This document shows, piece by piece, positions 45,173 to 53,976 of a stretch of 64,000 bases of DNA (positions are counted from its first letter, which is position 1; each line of letters begins with the position of its first letter). A model generated the notes under the pieces. The model did not search any database. It was not told the DNA's origin and saw only the letters and a program-made list of their open reading frames with translations. The DNA is taken from assembly GCF_028623165.1 (NCBI RefSeq), contig NZ_CP117768.1, positions 3,162,001-3,226,000 of the forward strand, written 5' to 3'. This DNA comes from Nostoc sp. UHCC 0926 (lineage in GTDB: Bacteria; Cyanobacteriota; Cyanobacteriia; Cyanobacteriales; Nostocaceae). The position numbers and the translations under genes were made by a program.

Positions 45173-46063
45173 TTAAGTGCGGGCAGCAACAAAGGGAAAT
45201 AAACGGCGAGTCAGTTTGGGAATGAAGGCGAATTTGCCCTCATGGAGGTAACGATAGTGTTCCCACAATTGCCAATAGGGACTACCAGTTTTAATCCGCG
45301 TACCAGCCCAATGAAGATATTTTAGTCGTTGTCCTCGGTCATAGAGGGCGTATTCTTGCTGCTGGAAATTTTGTGAACCTGCCCAACTACCAGGCCCTCC
45401 CCCAGGAATTTTAACGAGATTACCACGCTTGGCAATTAGTTTGAGAACAAGATAATTCAGAATAGGTTGGTCTGTAACTCCTTCAGAAAAATCAAAATAT
45501 TCGCGATGCACTGCACACTCGCGCAAAGCTTCATCCATCTGTTGTTCGGTAATAATTCCTTTTCTCGAAGCCCAAAAGCCACTGTTAAAAACATCTTGAA
45601 GTTGAGCATCGGAAAAAATTTGCTGCTCTTTCACAAATGGGTCAAAGATATTTCGCAGCTTGTCATTGGCATGATGGTAATCACAACAGAAGAAATCGAC
45701 TTCTGAAAGTTTGTCTAAATTGTCGGCGATTTTTTCAAAAACGACAATATCCGTATCTATATAAATAAATTCATCTAAAGGCCCAAACCACACCACAAGT
45801 TTACGCATTTTGTTGGGTAAGGCGAGAAAATCTCGATCAAAAATTTCTCCAATGCGTTTGGTAAATTTGTCAATAAGTTCTATATCTGGGAAAATTTGGA
45901 CGTTGTGTAAAGTAGCAAGCTGTTCTGCTACCTTCTGATAATTTTCATTAAAAGGTATGAGATAAACGGTAACTTCTGGGTCATAGTAACGAATGCTATT
46001 GAGTAAGGCAATAGCATTATCGATAACACGATCATTGGCAACAATATAAATTCCCCTACTCAT
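45173..46063 (-). CDS. GT-A type glycosyltransferase-like protein, tandem paralogue B
   Basis: This is a 296-residue protein of the same family as its neighbours: RGIYIVANDRVIDNAIALLNSI at the start, FIYIDTDIVVFEKI near 95 with D-x-D, FNSGFWASRKGI near 166, and the C-terminal LKYLHWAGTRI in place of the LTYLHYIG type of the others. It is the most divergent of the three; sequence near the DxD suggests another acceptor. The gap to paralogue C is only 3 bp, and ATG 46063 directly follows. Co-transcription with both neighbours is likely. Confidence 0.75.
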   Translation of the reverse strand: MSRGIYIVANDRVIDNAIALLNSIRYYDPEVTVYLIPFNENYQKVAEQLATLHNVQIFPDIELIDKFTKRIGEIFDRDFLALPNKMRKLVVWFGPLDEFIYIDTDIVVFEKIADNLDKLSEVDFFCCDYHHANDKLRNIFDPFVKEQQIFSDAQLQDVFNSGFWASRKGIITEQQMDEALRECAVHREYFDFSEGVTDQPILNYLVLKLIAKRGNLVKIPGGGPGSWAGSQNFQQQEYALYDRGQRLKYLHWAGTRIKTGSPYWQLWEHYRYLHEGKFAFIPKLTRRLFPFVAART

Positions 46064-46066
46064 AAA

Positions 46067-47047
46067 TTATCCTTGGTTAATTAACTTAAATTTTCGCAAA
46101 GCTCTTGTAAGTAAATTTGGTATTGGAGCGTCATTATAATTCTTAGGAGGGTTTTGAAAGACTGGACGCTTTTCTGGTTCGTGTAGGTAACGATAGTAGA
46201 GAAATAAATCTCGATAGGGAAACTCAATATTTTCTCCAGCACAGACTGCTTGATTGATATTAGGAGGAACACCAATGTAATGAAGGTAAGTTAGTCGATT
46301 ACCTTTGTCATAGAGAATATGTTCTCGTTCCTCGAAGTGCTTAGATGTGGCAGAACATCCTGTTTTTTCATTATCTGGCAGTTGGCGAGCAAAGTTATAA
46401 ATAGAAAGATTAGACCTCATTACCATGTAATTTACCAGTGGTTGTTCGCCAGCACCTTCATATAAAATTTCCGCCTCACCATTTTGTAAATTGGATATCA
46501 GCCAATCTCTTTGTTCAGAGTTAAATATTCCCTGTTTCGCACCATAGAAGCCTGAGCAAAATATTTCGGAATCAATGCGCTTTTGGTCGAAAACTTCTAG
46601 TAATTTTGAAGAATTAACATTATATATTTTACTAACGTCTTTAAATTGGAAATCGTAAACAACAAAATCATAATTATCTAGCTTTTCAAACACTGTCACT
46701 AGTGAGTTCATCACTAAGGTGTCTGCATCTAAATAAATAAACTTATCGAATGGGCCATCAAAAGCGCAAAAACGACGGTGAGCGCCATAAAGACGGGATT
46801 TACTACGATTCAATCGCTCTGGTGCTGCTGAGAGCATAAATTGATCCCAACGGTTGATTGATTCTTGATTATCGTAAATAAATACATTAGGACGTTTAAC
46901 TATTTCATCAGCAATTCGCTGTGTCTGATCATCGAAAGGATAAATGCAAACAGGAGTTTCTGAACCTAAAATAACATCAATACTGTTGAGCAAAGCCACC
47001 AGTTGATCGAAAACATAGTCATTGCCAAGGGTACAAATACCATTCAT
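46067..47047 (-). CDS. GT-A type glycosyltransferase-like protein, tandem paralogue C
   Basis: This is a 326-residue protein: NGICTLGNDYVFDQLVALLNSID, then KFIYLDADTLVMNSLVTVF near 102 with D-x-D. CSGFYGAKQGIF near 170, PLVNYMVMRSNLSIYNFA near 207 and RLTYLHYIGVPP follow. It aligns closely with paralogue A (same FCA/DGPFDKFIY block), so A and C are likely the more recent duplicates. The GT10-like gene ends 4 bp upstream of its start. Donor sugar unknown. Confidence 0.75.
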   Translation of the reverse strand: MNGICTLGNDYVFDQLVALLNSIDVILGSETPVCIYPFDDQTQRIADEIVKRPNVFIYDNQESINRWDQFMLSAAPERLNRSKSRLYGAHRRFCAFDGPFDKFIYLDADTLVMNSLVTVFEKLDNYDFVVYDFQFKDVSKIYNVNSSKLLEVFDQKRIDSEIFCSGFYGAKQGIFNSEQRDWLISNLQNGEAEILYEGAGEQPLVNYMVMRSNLSIYNFARQLPDNEKTGCSATSKHFEEREHILYDKGNRLTYLHYIGVPPNINQAVCAGENIEFPYRDLFLYYRYLHEPEKRPVFQNPPKNYNDAPIPNLLTRALRKFKLINQG

Positions 47048-47050
47048 AGT

Positions 47051-48010
47051 TTATGAGTGTTTAGCAACAAAGTTTGACAACCAGTTAAGCAAGTTTAATT
47101 TGTGTAAAATGATTTGACGTGCTTCTGCGATCGCATCTTTGGCAGCATACCAAGCATCAGGTGTAGCTGTCACTTCTTGGATGTAGGCAATGCCTTTTTC
47201 ATCTAAACTGGGCAATCTTAAAAAACTACCTGGTGGCAATAATTTATCAGCAGCCGGGCCACCATAGTAGATTGGTAGACACCAAGCAAGCAAACTATCC
47301 CAAAGTTTTTCACTCACATACCAATTATTATCAGCATAATTTTCAATTGCCAGATTGTAATAGTATGGTGCCATGCCATACCATTTATTACCCAATTCTC
47401 CAGACTTTTTAGCCGATTCTGGTAAGTTACGCCCATATAAATCAAATTTAATGCCACTAGATTGGAGAGACTGCAAAAAGTCTAAACGCTGGCGATGATT
47501 AACTGTACGGCTAATTCCTGAAGTAATCCAACTACATGGGGCAACCTTTTTGGGAGGTGGCATTTCATTTAAATCTTGAAATGAATTTGAGTGATACCAA
47601 ATAGCAGGCATATAGTCTGGAGTAGGAGCAAAATTATCAGGTCCAGAAACGTAGCCGGAATACTTTTGAGCTTGTTGATAATTATGATTGGTTATTTCTA
47701 CAATTTCATCTAAAGGCGGTTCTCTTAGTAAATAAATAATCCCCTCTTTGTTGACACCACGCAGTAGCGAATCAACATTTACTACTGATTTTTGCCGCTG
47801 TTTACGAAAACTATCTAACCAAGATTTTTGTGGCGATGCCTGGGGAAAATCAAATTGATACATTAGCAGAAAATCTGGTTTTGCTGCCAGTGCCTGCATT
47901 TGCATATTGCCCCAAACTCCAAATTGATTCGGGGTTTGTTGCCACAGCCAATCGGCTCTGGTTTCTAAACCTCGATAGCTGCTAATCATACCTACAGTTT
48001 TAATATTCAT
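47051..48010 (-). CDS. GT10-like (alpha-1,3-fucosyltransferase fold) glycosyltransferase
   Basis: This is a 319-residue protein. The C-terminal half has the GT10 donor-binding motif: NLAIENYADNNWYVSEKLWDSLLAWCLPIYYGG near 230-263, matching the fucosyltransferase pattern of Glu-Asn, then T/SEKLW and a Tyr-Gly-Gly. WITSGISRTVNHRQRLDFLQSL near 167 and FDLYGRNLP near 194 fit the family. Members transfer fucose from GDP-fucose. The window also has gmd (7340-8311), the first step to GDP-fucose, but no GDP-fucose synthase. A related 6-deoxy sugar donor is therefore possible. Confidence 0.78.
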   Translation of the reverse strand: MNIKTVGMISSYRGLETRADWLWQQTPNQFGVWGNMQMQALAAKPDFLLMYQFDFPQASPQKSWLDSFRKQRQKSVVNVDSLLRGVNKEGIIYLLREPPLDEIVEITNHNYQQAQKYSGYVSGPDNFAPTPDYMPAIWYHSNSFQDLNEMPPPKKVAPCSWITSGISRTVNHRQRLDFLQSLQSSGIKFDLYGRNLPESAKKSGELGNKWYGMAPYYYNLAIENYADNNWYVSEKLWDSLLAWCLPIYYGGPAADKLLPPGSFLRLPSLDEKGIAYIQEVTATPDAWYAAKDAIAEARQIILHKLNLLNWLSNFVAKHS

Positions 48011-48061
48011 TTTAGTTATTATTTGTCATCAGTTATTTTACCTAATTTCACCCATTTTCCC

Positions 48062-49273
48062 TTACACAATAAGTGAGGGAAGCAGAGATTCATCAACATA
48101 ACTAAGGATTTTTGCCGCTCTATTTTCCCAAGAAAACTGCTTGACAAACTCGATACTATCTGGATAACCTTCTACTTTTCTGGGATGAGTTTCTAAAACC
48201 TGTTTCAGACATTCGGCAAATTTGCTGGGGTTATCAGGCTCACACCAAGCAGCAATGGAGTGAGTATCTTTAAATTCAACTAATGAAGGAATTTCTGTCG
48301 CTACAATGGGAGTTCCAGAGGCAAAGTAGTCAAATAACTTTAAGGGAGATGTGAAAGTTGCCGCTTTTCCTGAACAATGAGGGTGAGCTAAAACATCGGC
48401 TGCTTGTAGCAAAGATGCTAACTCATTATGCAAAACATATCCCAAAAATTTAATATTATGAATCTTTTTTTCTGTTACAAATTGCTGATAATATTCGACT
48501 TCTGTTGGCTTACCACCTGCACAGGCAAATTGCACATTCGGTATTTCTTTAGCCACATCAATTAGTACATAAATACCTTTAAATTGCTGTAGTCCTCCCG
48601 CATAAACTACCAATTTTTGGCTTTCGTCTTGCAATAGTTTTTTACGCCATTCTGCTGCTTTTTCTGGTTGTCTCTGCATAAACAATCGATTGAAACCATT
48701 GTGCAACTTAATTACTTTTTCTGGCGGCATCCCATTTTTAATCATGCTTTCGCGGATGGTGTCTACAACTGTGACAGCAATTTGCAACAGCGGATTTGTG
48801 ACAATTTCTGGCTCAAACGGCTTATCTTCATGGTGATGGTGTTCGTAAATTGCGGGAACGCCATTTTTGATGGCAGCTTTCACAAAATTCCAGTTGCGAC
48901 TATGGACAAGTTTAGTAGTTGGAAGTATGTGAAATGGTAAATAATACTTGCTTGCAATAGTGTTAGAGTCAGTAAATTTGCTCCGAAAATGATCAATCGG
49001 CCAAGGCATTGGTAAGGGGGCAACTTTTAAGTTATCATGGAGGTTGTAATATTTAATAAGTTCTATTGGTGTTTTTCTCGGTTGAAAAGGACGAGCTAAA
49101 TTAGCTATATTAATAACTTTTTCTTTTTTATCAGGGTATACTAAAACTGTTGAGTATCCCAAGTTAGCAGCGGCATTAGCTGCATTTGTAGACTGCACTA
49201 GGTGAGCCTCTGGTTGGGGTAAGTCTTCACCAATGAAAAAAATATAGTGTTTTTTTAAAGCAGAATTTTTCAT
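48062..49273 (-). CDS. Glycosyltransferase family 4 protein
   Basis: A TTG at 49300 opens the frame inside the ABC gene end. ATG 49273 (MKNSALKKHYIFFIGEDLPQ) is preferred, 4 bp after the ABC stop. About 403 residues. VYAGGLQQFKGIYVLIDVA near 224 and HCSGKAATFTSPLKLFDYFASGTPIVAT near 302 match GT4 C-terminal domains. The acidic pair normally seen as E-x7-E is changed here to T-S-P-L-K-L-F-D-Y-F. HSRNWNFVKAAIKNGVPAIYEHHH near 126 is the acceptor side. It is coupled to the ABC exporter upstream. Confidence 0.82.
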   Translation of the reverse strand: MKNSALKKHYIFFIGEDLPQPEAHLVQSTNAANAAANLGYSTVLVYPDKKEKVINIANLARPFQPRKTPIELIKYYNLHDNLKVAPLPMPWPIDHFRSKFTDSNTIASKYYLPFHILPTTKLVHSRNWNFVKAAIKNGVPAIYEHHHHEDKPFEPEIVTNPLLQIAVTVVDTIRESMIKNGMPPEKVIKLHNGFNRLFMQRQPEKAAEWRKKLLQDESQKLVVYAGGLQQFKGIYVLIDVAKEIPNVQFACAGGKPTEVEYYQQFVTEKKIHNIKFLGYVLHNELASLLQAADVLAHPHCSGKAATFTSPLKLFDYFASGTPIVATEIPSLVEFKDTHSIAAWCEPDNPSKFAECLKQVLETHPRKVEGYPDSIEFVKQFSWENRAAKILSYVDESLLPSLIV

Positions 49274-49277
49274 AATT

Positions 49278-51596
49278 TTAGAGATTAATACTATCCTCAA
49301 ATTTTTCTAAATTATCGAGCAGATATATAGCAGATTCATAAGTTTCAGTAATTAATCCATTTTGTTCTTCTGTAGTGGATATTAAATTATCAGCTAGAGA
49401 GCGGAGAGAGCTAAGGATGAGATTAAGAGAAGTCCGAAACTCAACGGAGATATGATTAAAGCTTTGAGAATAGATACTTATAACATCTTGATTTTGCTCA
49501 GAAATTGAGATGAATCGCCCCTTCATTTGCAAGTTGATAACATCCTCAAAAACATCTATGGTGTTGAGAATTCTCCAAGCTGATTTGTAAGAGTCTTCAA
49601 TTAATTCCTGCCGTTCTTGGGAATTGTCTACCAGCTCATCAAGTAATAAGCGCAGGAACCCAATCATCGAGTTGAGTTGCGTCCGAATTTCGTGAGAGAT
49701 GCGGAGCCAGCTTTGATTGTGTTTAGTAGCTTCAGGATATTCAGCAAATCTTTTGGAGTTTAGGCGCATTGCCTTAAGAATTTTTGTCTGAATCAAGTTT
49801 TTATTAGGGCGATCGCTAAATTGCATTGAGTACAAACGTGAGTAGTAACCACCCTTTTGTAAAAGTTTTTCATGGGTTCCTATCTCTACTACTTGTCCTT
49901 GATCTAATACAGCTATTTGATCGGCTTTTTGGACTGTGGAAAGGCGGTGAGCAATTACTAGGGTGGTGCGATCGCGACTAAGATCATCGAGTGCAGCTTG
50001 TACTAAGCGTTCGGAAACGGTATCTAAAGCGCTGGTAGCTTCATCTAAAATCAGAATTTCGGGGTTTTGGAGTAGGGCGCGGGCGATCGCTAATCTTTGC
50101 CTTTGTCCACCAGATAACATCACGCCGCGATCGCCAATCAAGGTGTCAAATTCCTGAGGTAATTTGCTAATAAACTCATAGGCATTTGCCCGCTTGGCGG
50201 CTGTAAGAATTTCATCTCCAGTAGCTTCTGGTCGTCCATAGGCAATGTTATTTCGCACCGAGTCATTAAAAAGAAAGGTATCTTGACTGACAATTCCCAT
50301 TCGCTTTCGCAGGGATATCACATCGAACTCCCGCAAATCGATGCCGTCAATGGTAATACTGCCAGTGATCGGGTCATAGAATCTGGGTAAAAGGTCTGCC
50401 ATAGTGGATTTCCCAGCACCAGAACTGCCTACTAATGCTAAGGTTGTGCCACGCGGTAAATATAAATTCACATCTTTGAGTACCAACTTCTCATGACCAG
50501 GGTAAGCAAAGCAAAGAGAATTAAAAGACACGCCCTCTTTTAATTTTGTATAGGGAAGCTTACCTTTGCCCATGAACGGCTTATCATGCAGGCTTAAAAA
50601 CTCATTGGTAATATCTACACTGGCGGCGGTACTGGCAAAGTTGCTGCGAATAGTATTTAACTGAGAAATCAATGGCAGCACTCGCAGTAGTACTAATAAA
50701 TATGTCAGAAGTACGGTAGAAAGGGAAGAAACTTGGTTAGCAAAGAAGGTTTTACTTAAAAGTACAATCAGCAGTAAAGCTGTAATACCCATCACCTCAC
50801 CCATAGGTGTAATCGCTTCCGAATTAACCTGAGATTCAAAATCTGCTGTTTCGCGATCGCGAATTAATTTTTGAATCCGTTGATATTCTTTTTCTTCATT
50901 TCCTGTTGCCTTTACCAATCGAATTCCGTTCAAAGTCTCTAGCACAGAGATTGAATATGCTCTAGACATCTGACTGAGTTGCTTACCAAAATTTTTAGAC
51001 CGGGAAATGGCATACTGATTTATTAACGTCACCAACGACAGCAAAAATGTAGCAGCAATTGTCAACTGCCAAGAAATTGACAGTAATAAACCGATAAAAA
51101 CTAAAATTGTAATTACCAGAATAACTATCTTGACTATACTACCTATAGCACTTGCAGCCCGGCCAATTTCTCCACCAAGACAGTTGATTAAATCACCAAC
51201 CTTCGTCTTGGCATAATAATCTATATCAATTTCTAGTAATAGCTTTAACCCGGTTTCGCGCATATCCGATGTCAGCTTCCGGGTTAAAGAACTCGATGCT
51301 AAGGAGCTGGCATAAGTAGCTAAGTTCTTTAAAATAATTGTAAATATAATTGCCCCAGCCATTACTGCTATCCGGTAAGGTTCTGGAGTATGATCAAATG
51401 GAGATATCAACCTTTTTAGGATGGGAGGAGCGCTACTTAAATCGACTTCTTGACCCACAATTTTTAAAACTACTGGCACAATTAAAGCTGTGCTAATCCC
51501 ATTAAATAAAGCTCCAGAAAATCCTAACAATATTGTCAGCAGAATTAAACCTGGATAGGGTTTAGCGAATCTTCGTACTAGTTTTCTGGTAGACAT
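49278..51596 (-). CDS. ABC exporter fused to a duplicated histidine-kinase H-box tail
   Basis: This is a 772-residue protein. The transmembrane domain (about 1-320, six hydrophobic segments) and the nucleotide-binding domain are typical of MsbA/HepA-type exporters: Walker A GSSGAGKST near 388, LSGGQRQRLAIARALL near 490, Walker B ILILDEATSALD near 510, and H-loop IAHRLS. Residues about 600-772 are extra. They contain two similar blocks of 56 residues, SHEIRTQLNSMIGFLRLLLD with His635 and SVEFRTSLNLILSSLRSLAD with Val718. These resemble the dimerisation/H-box (HisKA) domain. No kinase ATPase domain follows. It probably flips a glycan lipid or exports a polymer; the tail may sense or receive a phosphoryl signal. 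Confidence 0.85.
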   Translation of the reverse strand: MSTRKLVRRFAKPYPGLILLTILLGFSGALFNGISTALIVPVVLKIVGQEVDLSSAPPILKRLISPFDHTPEPYRIAVMAGAIIFTIILKNLATYASSLASSSLTRKLTSDMRETGLKLLLEIDIDYYAKTKVGDLINCLGGEIGRAASAIGSIVKIVILVITILVFIGLLLSISWQLTIAATFLLSLVTLINQYAISRSKNFGKQLSQMSRAYSISVLETLNGIRLVKATGNEEKEYQRIQKLIRDRETADFESQVNSEAITPMGEVMGITALLLIVLLSKTFFANQVSSLSTVLLTYLLVLLRVLPLISQLNTIRSNFASTAASVDITNEFLSLHDKPFMGKGKLPYTKLKEGVSFNSLCFAYPGHEKLVLKDVNLYLPRGTTLALVGSSGAGKSTMADLLPRFYDPITGSITIDGIDLREFDVISLRKRMGIVSQDTFLFNDSVRNNIAYGRPEATGDEILTAAKRANAYEFISKLPQEFDTLIGDRGVMLSGGQRQRLAIARALLQNPEILILDEATSALDTVSERLVQAALDDLSRDRTTLVIAHRLSTVQKADQIAVLDQGQVVEIGTHEKLLQKGGYYSRLYSMQFSDRPNKNLIQTKILKAMRLNSKRFAEYPEATKHNQSWLRISHEIRTQLNSMIGFLRLLLDELVDNSQERQELIEDSYKSAWRILNTIDVFEDVINLQMKGRFISISEQNQDVISIYSQSFNHISVEFRTSLNLILSSLRSLADNLISTTEEQNGLITETYESAIYLLDNLEKFEDSINL

Positions 51597-51828
51597 TGGG
51601 TATTTTTATGCAACTTTCACTTATTAATATTATTCACAAATTACTTGCCAAATTTGCTAAAGTTCAAATAAATCAAACTAAATAATCATCATGTCTCAAC
51701 TCCGTTAAAACACAGTTCCATCTACAACACCAGCTTCTAGAGATTTTGCCAGATAGAATACCAGAACTGCTCTGGCACAATAGAAAGAATGAAAATCTCT
51801 TTTTCAATGCCCCACGCCCAATCAAGAT

Positions 51829-52980
51829 TCACAACTGAGCAATTACTGACTTCAGCACAGAAGCCATAGCCTCTATGCTATAGTGTTCCACACATCTTTC
51901 TCTTGCCTTGATACCTTGCTGGTTTGCTGACTCTAAATTTTTAAATATCAATTGAATTTGTTCAGCAAGTTGTTCAGGACAAGCAGGGTCAACCAAATAA
52001 CCAGTATTACCTAAAATTTGGGGAATATCTCCAACGCGTGTTGATAATACAGGTTTAGCCATTGCCATGCCATCTGTCAACTTTAGGGGAAACTGAGCGC
52101 GAGCAGTCAAAGTATCTCGCTGGGGAACAACTACAATGTGAGCAGCTGCTACAATTTTAGGCATTAATTCTACAGGGCACTTTGGTAACTTAATAATCCA
52201 ACGCCCCCACTTTTGAATCAATTTATCGTCATAATCATCGTAAGGACTACCACCCACAATCACTAATCTTAAATCTGGCTCATGCAACAAATTGAGCGCC
52301 ATTAGAATGTCTTCAACCCCCTTGTGAGGTCGTGGTGCCCCAGGAAACATGAGAATTCGATACTCAGAAAGACCATAATCCCTTCTGCTAGACTCAGAAT
52401 CATACTTCAGGGGGTCAAACATTGCGGTATCTTTACCATTAGGTACGTAAACACCACCGAAGCGTTTTTGGAGAAAGTGAGTATCTATCGTGACTGCATC
52501 TGCTTTTGAGACTAAGTTTTCCATCCACTTGAGATACAGTGGATGATCTGGAAATTTCAATGCCCCATTTTTCTTGAAAATGTCGCGATAAAATTGCTTA
52601 AGACTAGGACGATATTTCCATTCATCACCTCCGTGCCAACTGAGTTCCCAGTCATCCATATCTAAAATTAAAGGACGACGACCACTAAATTTTTTCAGTA
52701 GCGATAGACCAAAACTTGTAAACTTTGGTTTTACTGCATAAATAATATCTCCATCTATTTTTTGCAGGAGTTGACGAGCAGATATCAGAAATTCCGGATA
52801 ATTTGTACCTGCAAGAGAAACAACTGAAATGCAAGCCGGAGGAATTGCATACAGTTCTTTCCCATAAATAAAACCAACAATCTCTACTTGATAATTGAGG
52901 CTTTGCAGTACTTGAGCTAGTAAAAATGCTCGAATACTACCGCCTCCAGATAGATCACCAACAACTAATGAAACTTTCAA
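51829..52980 (-). CDS. Glycosyltransferase family 4 protein
   Basis: This is a 383-residue enzyme starting at TTG 52980 (read as MKVSLVVGDLSGGGSIRAFLLAQVLQ); no ATG lies upstream in frame. The acceptor domain is followed by a GT-B C-domain with RILMFPGAPRPHKGVEDILMAL near 210. RAQFPLKLTDGMAMAKPVLSTRVGDIPQIL follows near 309, with an acidic residue in the donor site. NTGYLVDPACPEQLAEQI ends the typical block. It is separated from the ABC gene by 232 bp without a gene. Sugar unknown. Confidence 0.82.
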   Translation of the reverse strand: MKVSLVVGDLSGGGSIRAFLLAQVLQSLNYQVEIVGFIYGKELYAIPPACISVVSLAGTNYPEFLISARQLLQKIDGDIIYAVKPKFTSFGLSLLKKFSGRRPLILDMDDWELSWHGGDEWKYRPSLKQFYRDIFKKNGALKFPDHPLYLKWMENLVSKADAVTIDTHFLQKRFGGVYVPNGKDTAMFDPLKYDSESSRRDYGLSEYRILMFPGAPRPHKGVEDILMALNLLHEPDLRLVIVGGSPYDDYDDKLIQKWGRWIIKLPKCPVELMPKIVAAAHIVVVPQRDTLTARAQFPLKLTDGMAMAKPVLSTRVGDIPQILGNTGYLVDPACPEQLAEQIQLIFKNLESANQQGIKARERCVEHYSIEAMASVLKSVIAQL

Positions 52981-53089
52981 TTTTAAAATTTTCTCCTGTC
53001 AATTCGCAATTTCAATATTAATAAATATTTAAATTCTGCCAGAGTGTCATACAGGAAAAATGCCCGTGCATATCTTCATAATGAAGATG

Positions 53090-53932
53090 TCATTTCTTGC
53101 GCCAGGGATTTGTAACTTGATTCGGTAAAAATACTTTAGCGAATCTGTCAAAAACCCTTGTATATAATGAACGACTAATATTTTTAGCATATTGAGGTCG
53201 ATAAGGATAGGTACAGTGAAGAACTTTAATTTGTTCCTGAATATTATAAGCATCCTCCCATTTACTGAGATAATTATAGGTGGGTGGTAGGATTTTCATG
53301 TGAGGGCGTACAGATGCGATCGCAGAAGCAAAAGCCCCTTGGTCTTTTAAAAGTAATTTATCTTGGTTGTTTTTGACAATCTCAAAATAACGTTGAAATT
53401 CCTCAAAAAACACCTTAGTTACTTCTGTTTTACAAAAAGCTATCAAACCGCTATTATATTGCACACTATCTGCTTGCAAAGGTAACCCGATAGATTGCAG
53501 AATTGGCAAAACATTTGGTAAAAGGTCTTCTTGTTTGCCACGCAATAAATTTGTGGCTTTAACAATAGAAGGTTGGACATCTTCAGTTAATAGCAAATCA
53601 TATTCATCTAAATATTCAAATACGTCGTTGATATCGGAAAGTAAGCAAATATCGGAATCTAAGTAAATCGTTTTATCAAACTCAGAGGCTTTATAGAGAG
53701 CCAGTTTTGCTTGACGTGACGCTAAAACAGTATTTTCATTTGCAGGTGCTGGCTTTAAAATTACATTTTTAAAAGCCTTCAGAAAAGGATAGAGTACTAT
53801 TGGAACTTGGTCAATTAAAATAATGATTGGCTCTTGATGAAACTTTCTAATTGCCGCCAAAAAATGAATACAATCTTGAAAAGGGTAAAGTCCAGTTAAA
53901 ATTGTAATAAATCCTCTACTTTCTGTTTTCAT
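53090..53932 (-). CDS. GT-A fold (GT8-like) glycosyltransferase
   Basis: This is a 280-residue protein with FITILTGLYPFQDCIHFLAAIR at the start. KTIYLDSDICLLSDINDVFEYLDEYDLLLTED near 91 has the D-x-D metal site, and QYNSGLIAFCKTEVTKVFFEEF near 157 resembles GT8/glycogenin-type transferases. It ends with a basic helix. It is a more distant relative of the three tandem GT-A proteins at 44119-47047. It is transcribed toward the other genes of the cluster, 44 bp from the GT11-like gene. Confidence 0.75.
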   Translation of the reverse strand: MKTESRGFITILTGLYPFQDCIHFLAAIRKFHQEPIIILIDQVPIVLYPFLKAFKNVILKPAPANENTVLASRQAKLALYKASEFDKTIYLDSDICLLSDINDVFEYLDEYDLLLTEDVQPSIVKATNLLRGKQEDLLPNVLPILQSIGLPLQADSVQYNSGLIAFCKTEVTKVFFEEFQRYFEIVKNNQDKLLLKDQGAFASAIASVRPHMKILPPTYNYLSKWEDAYNIQEQIKVLHCTYPYRPQYAKNISRSLYTRVFDRFAKVFLPNQVTNPWRKK

Positions 53933-53976
53933 AAATTAGTTAAATAATTATTACTTTTAATCCTAGTTCATCAATT

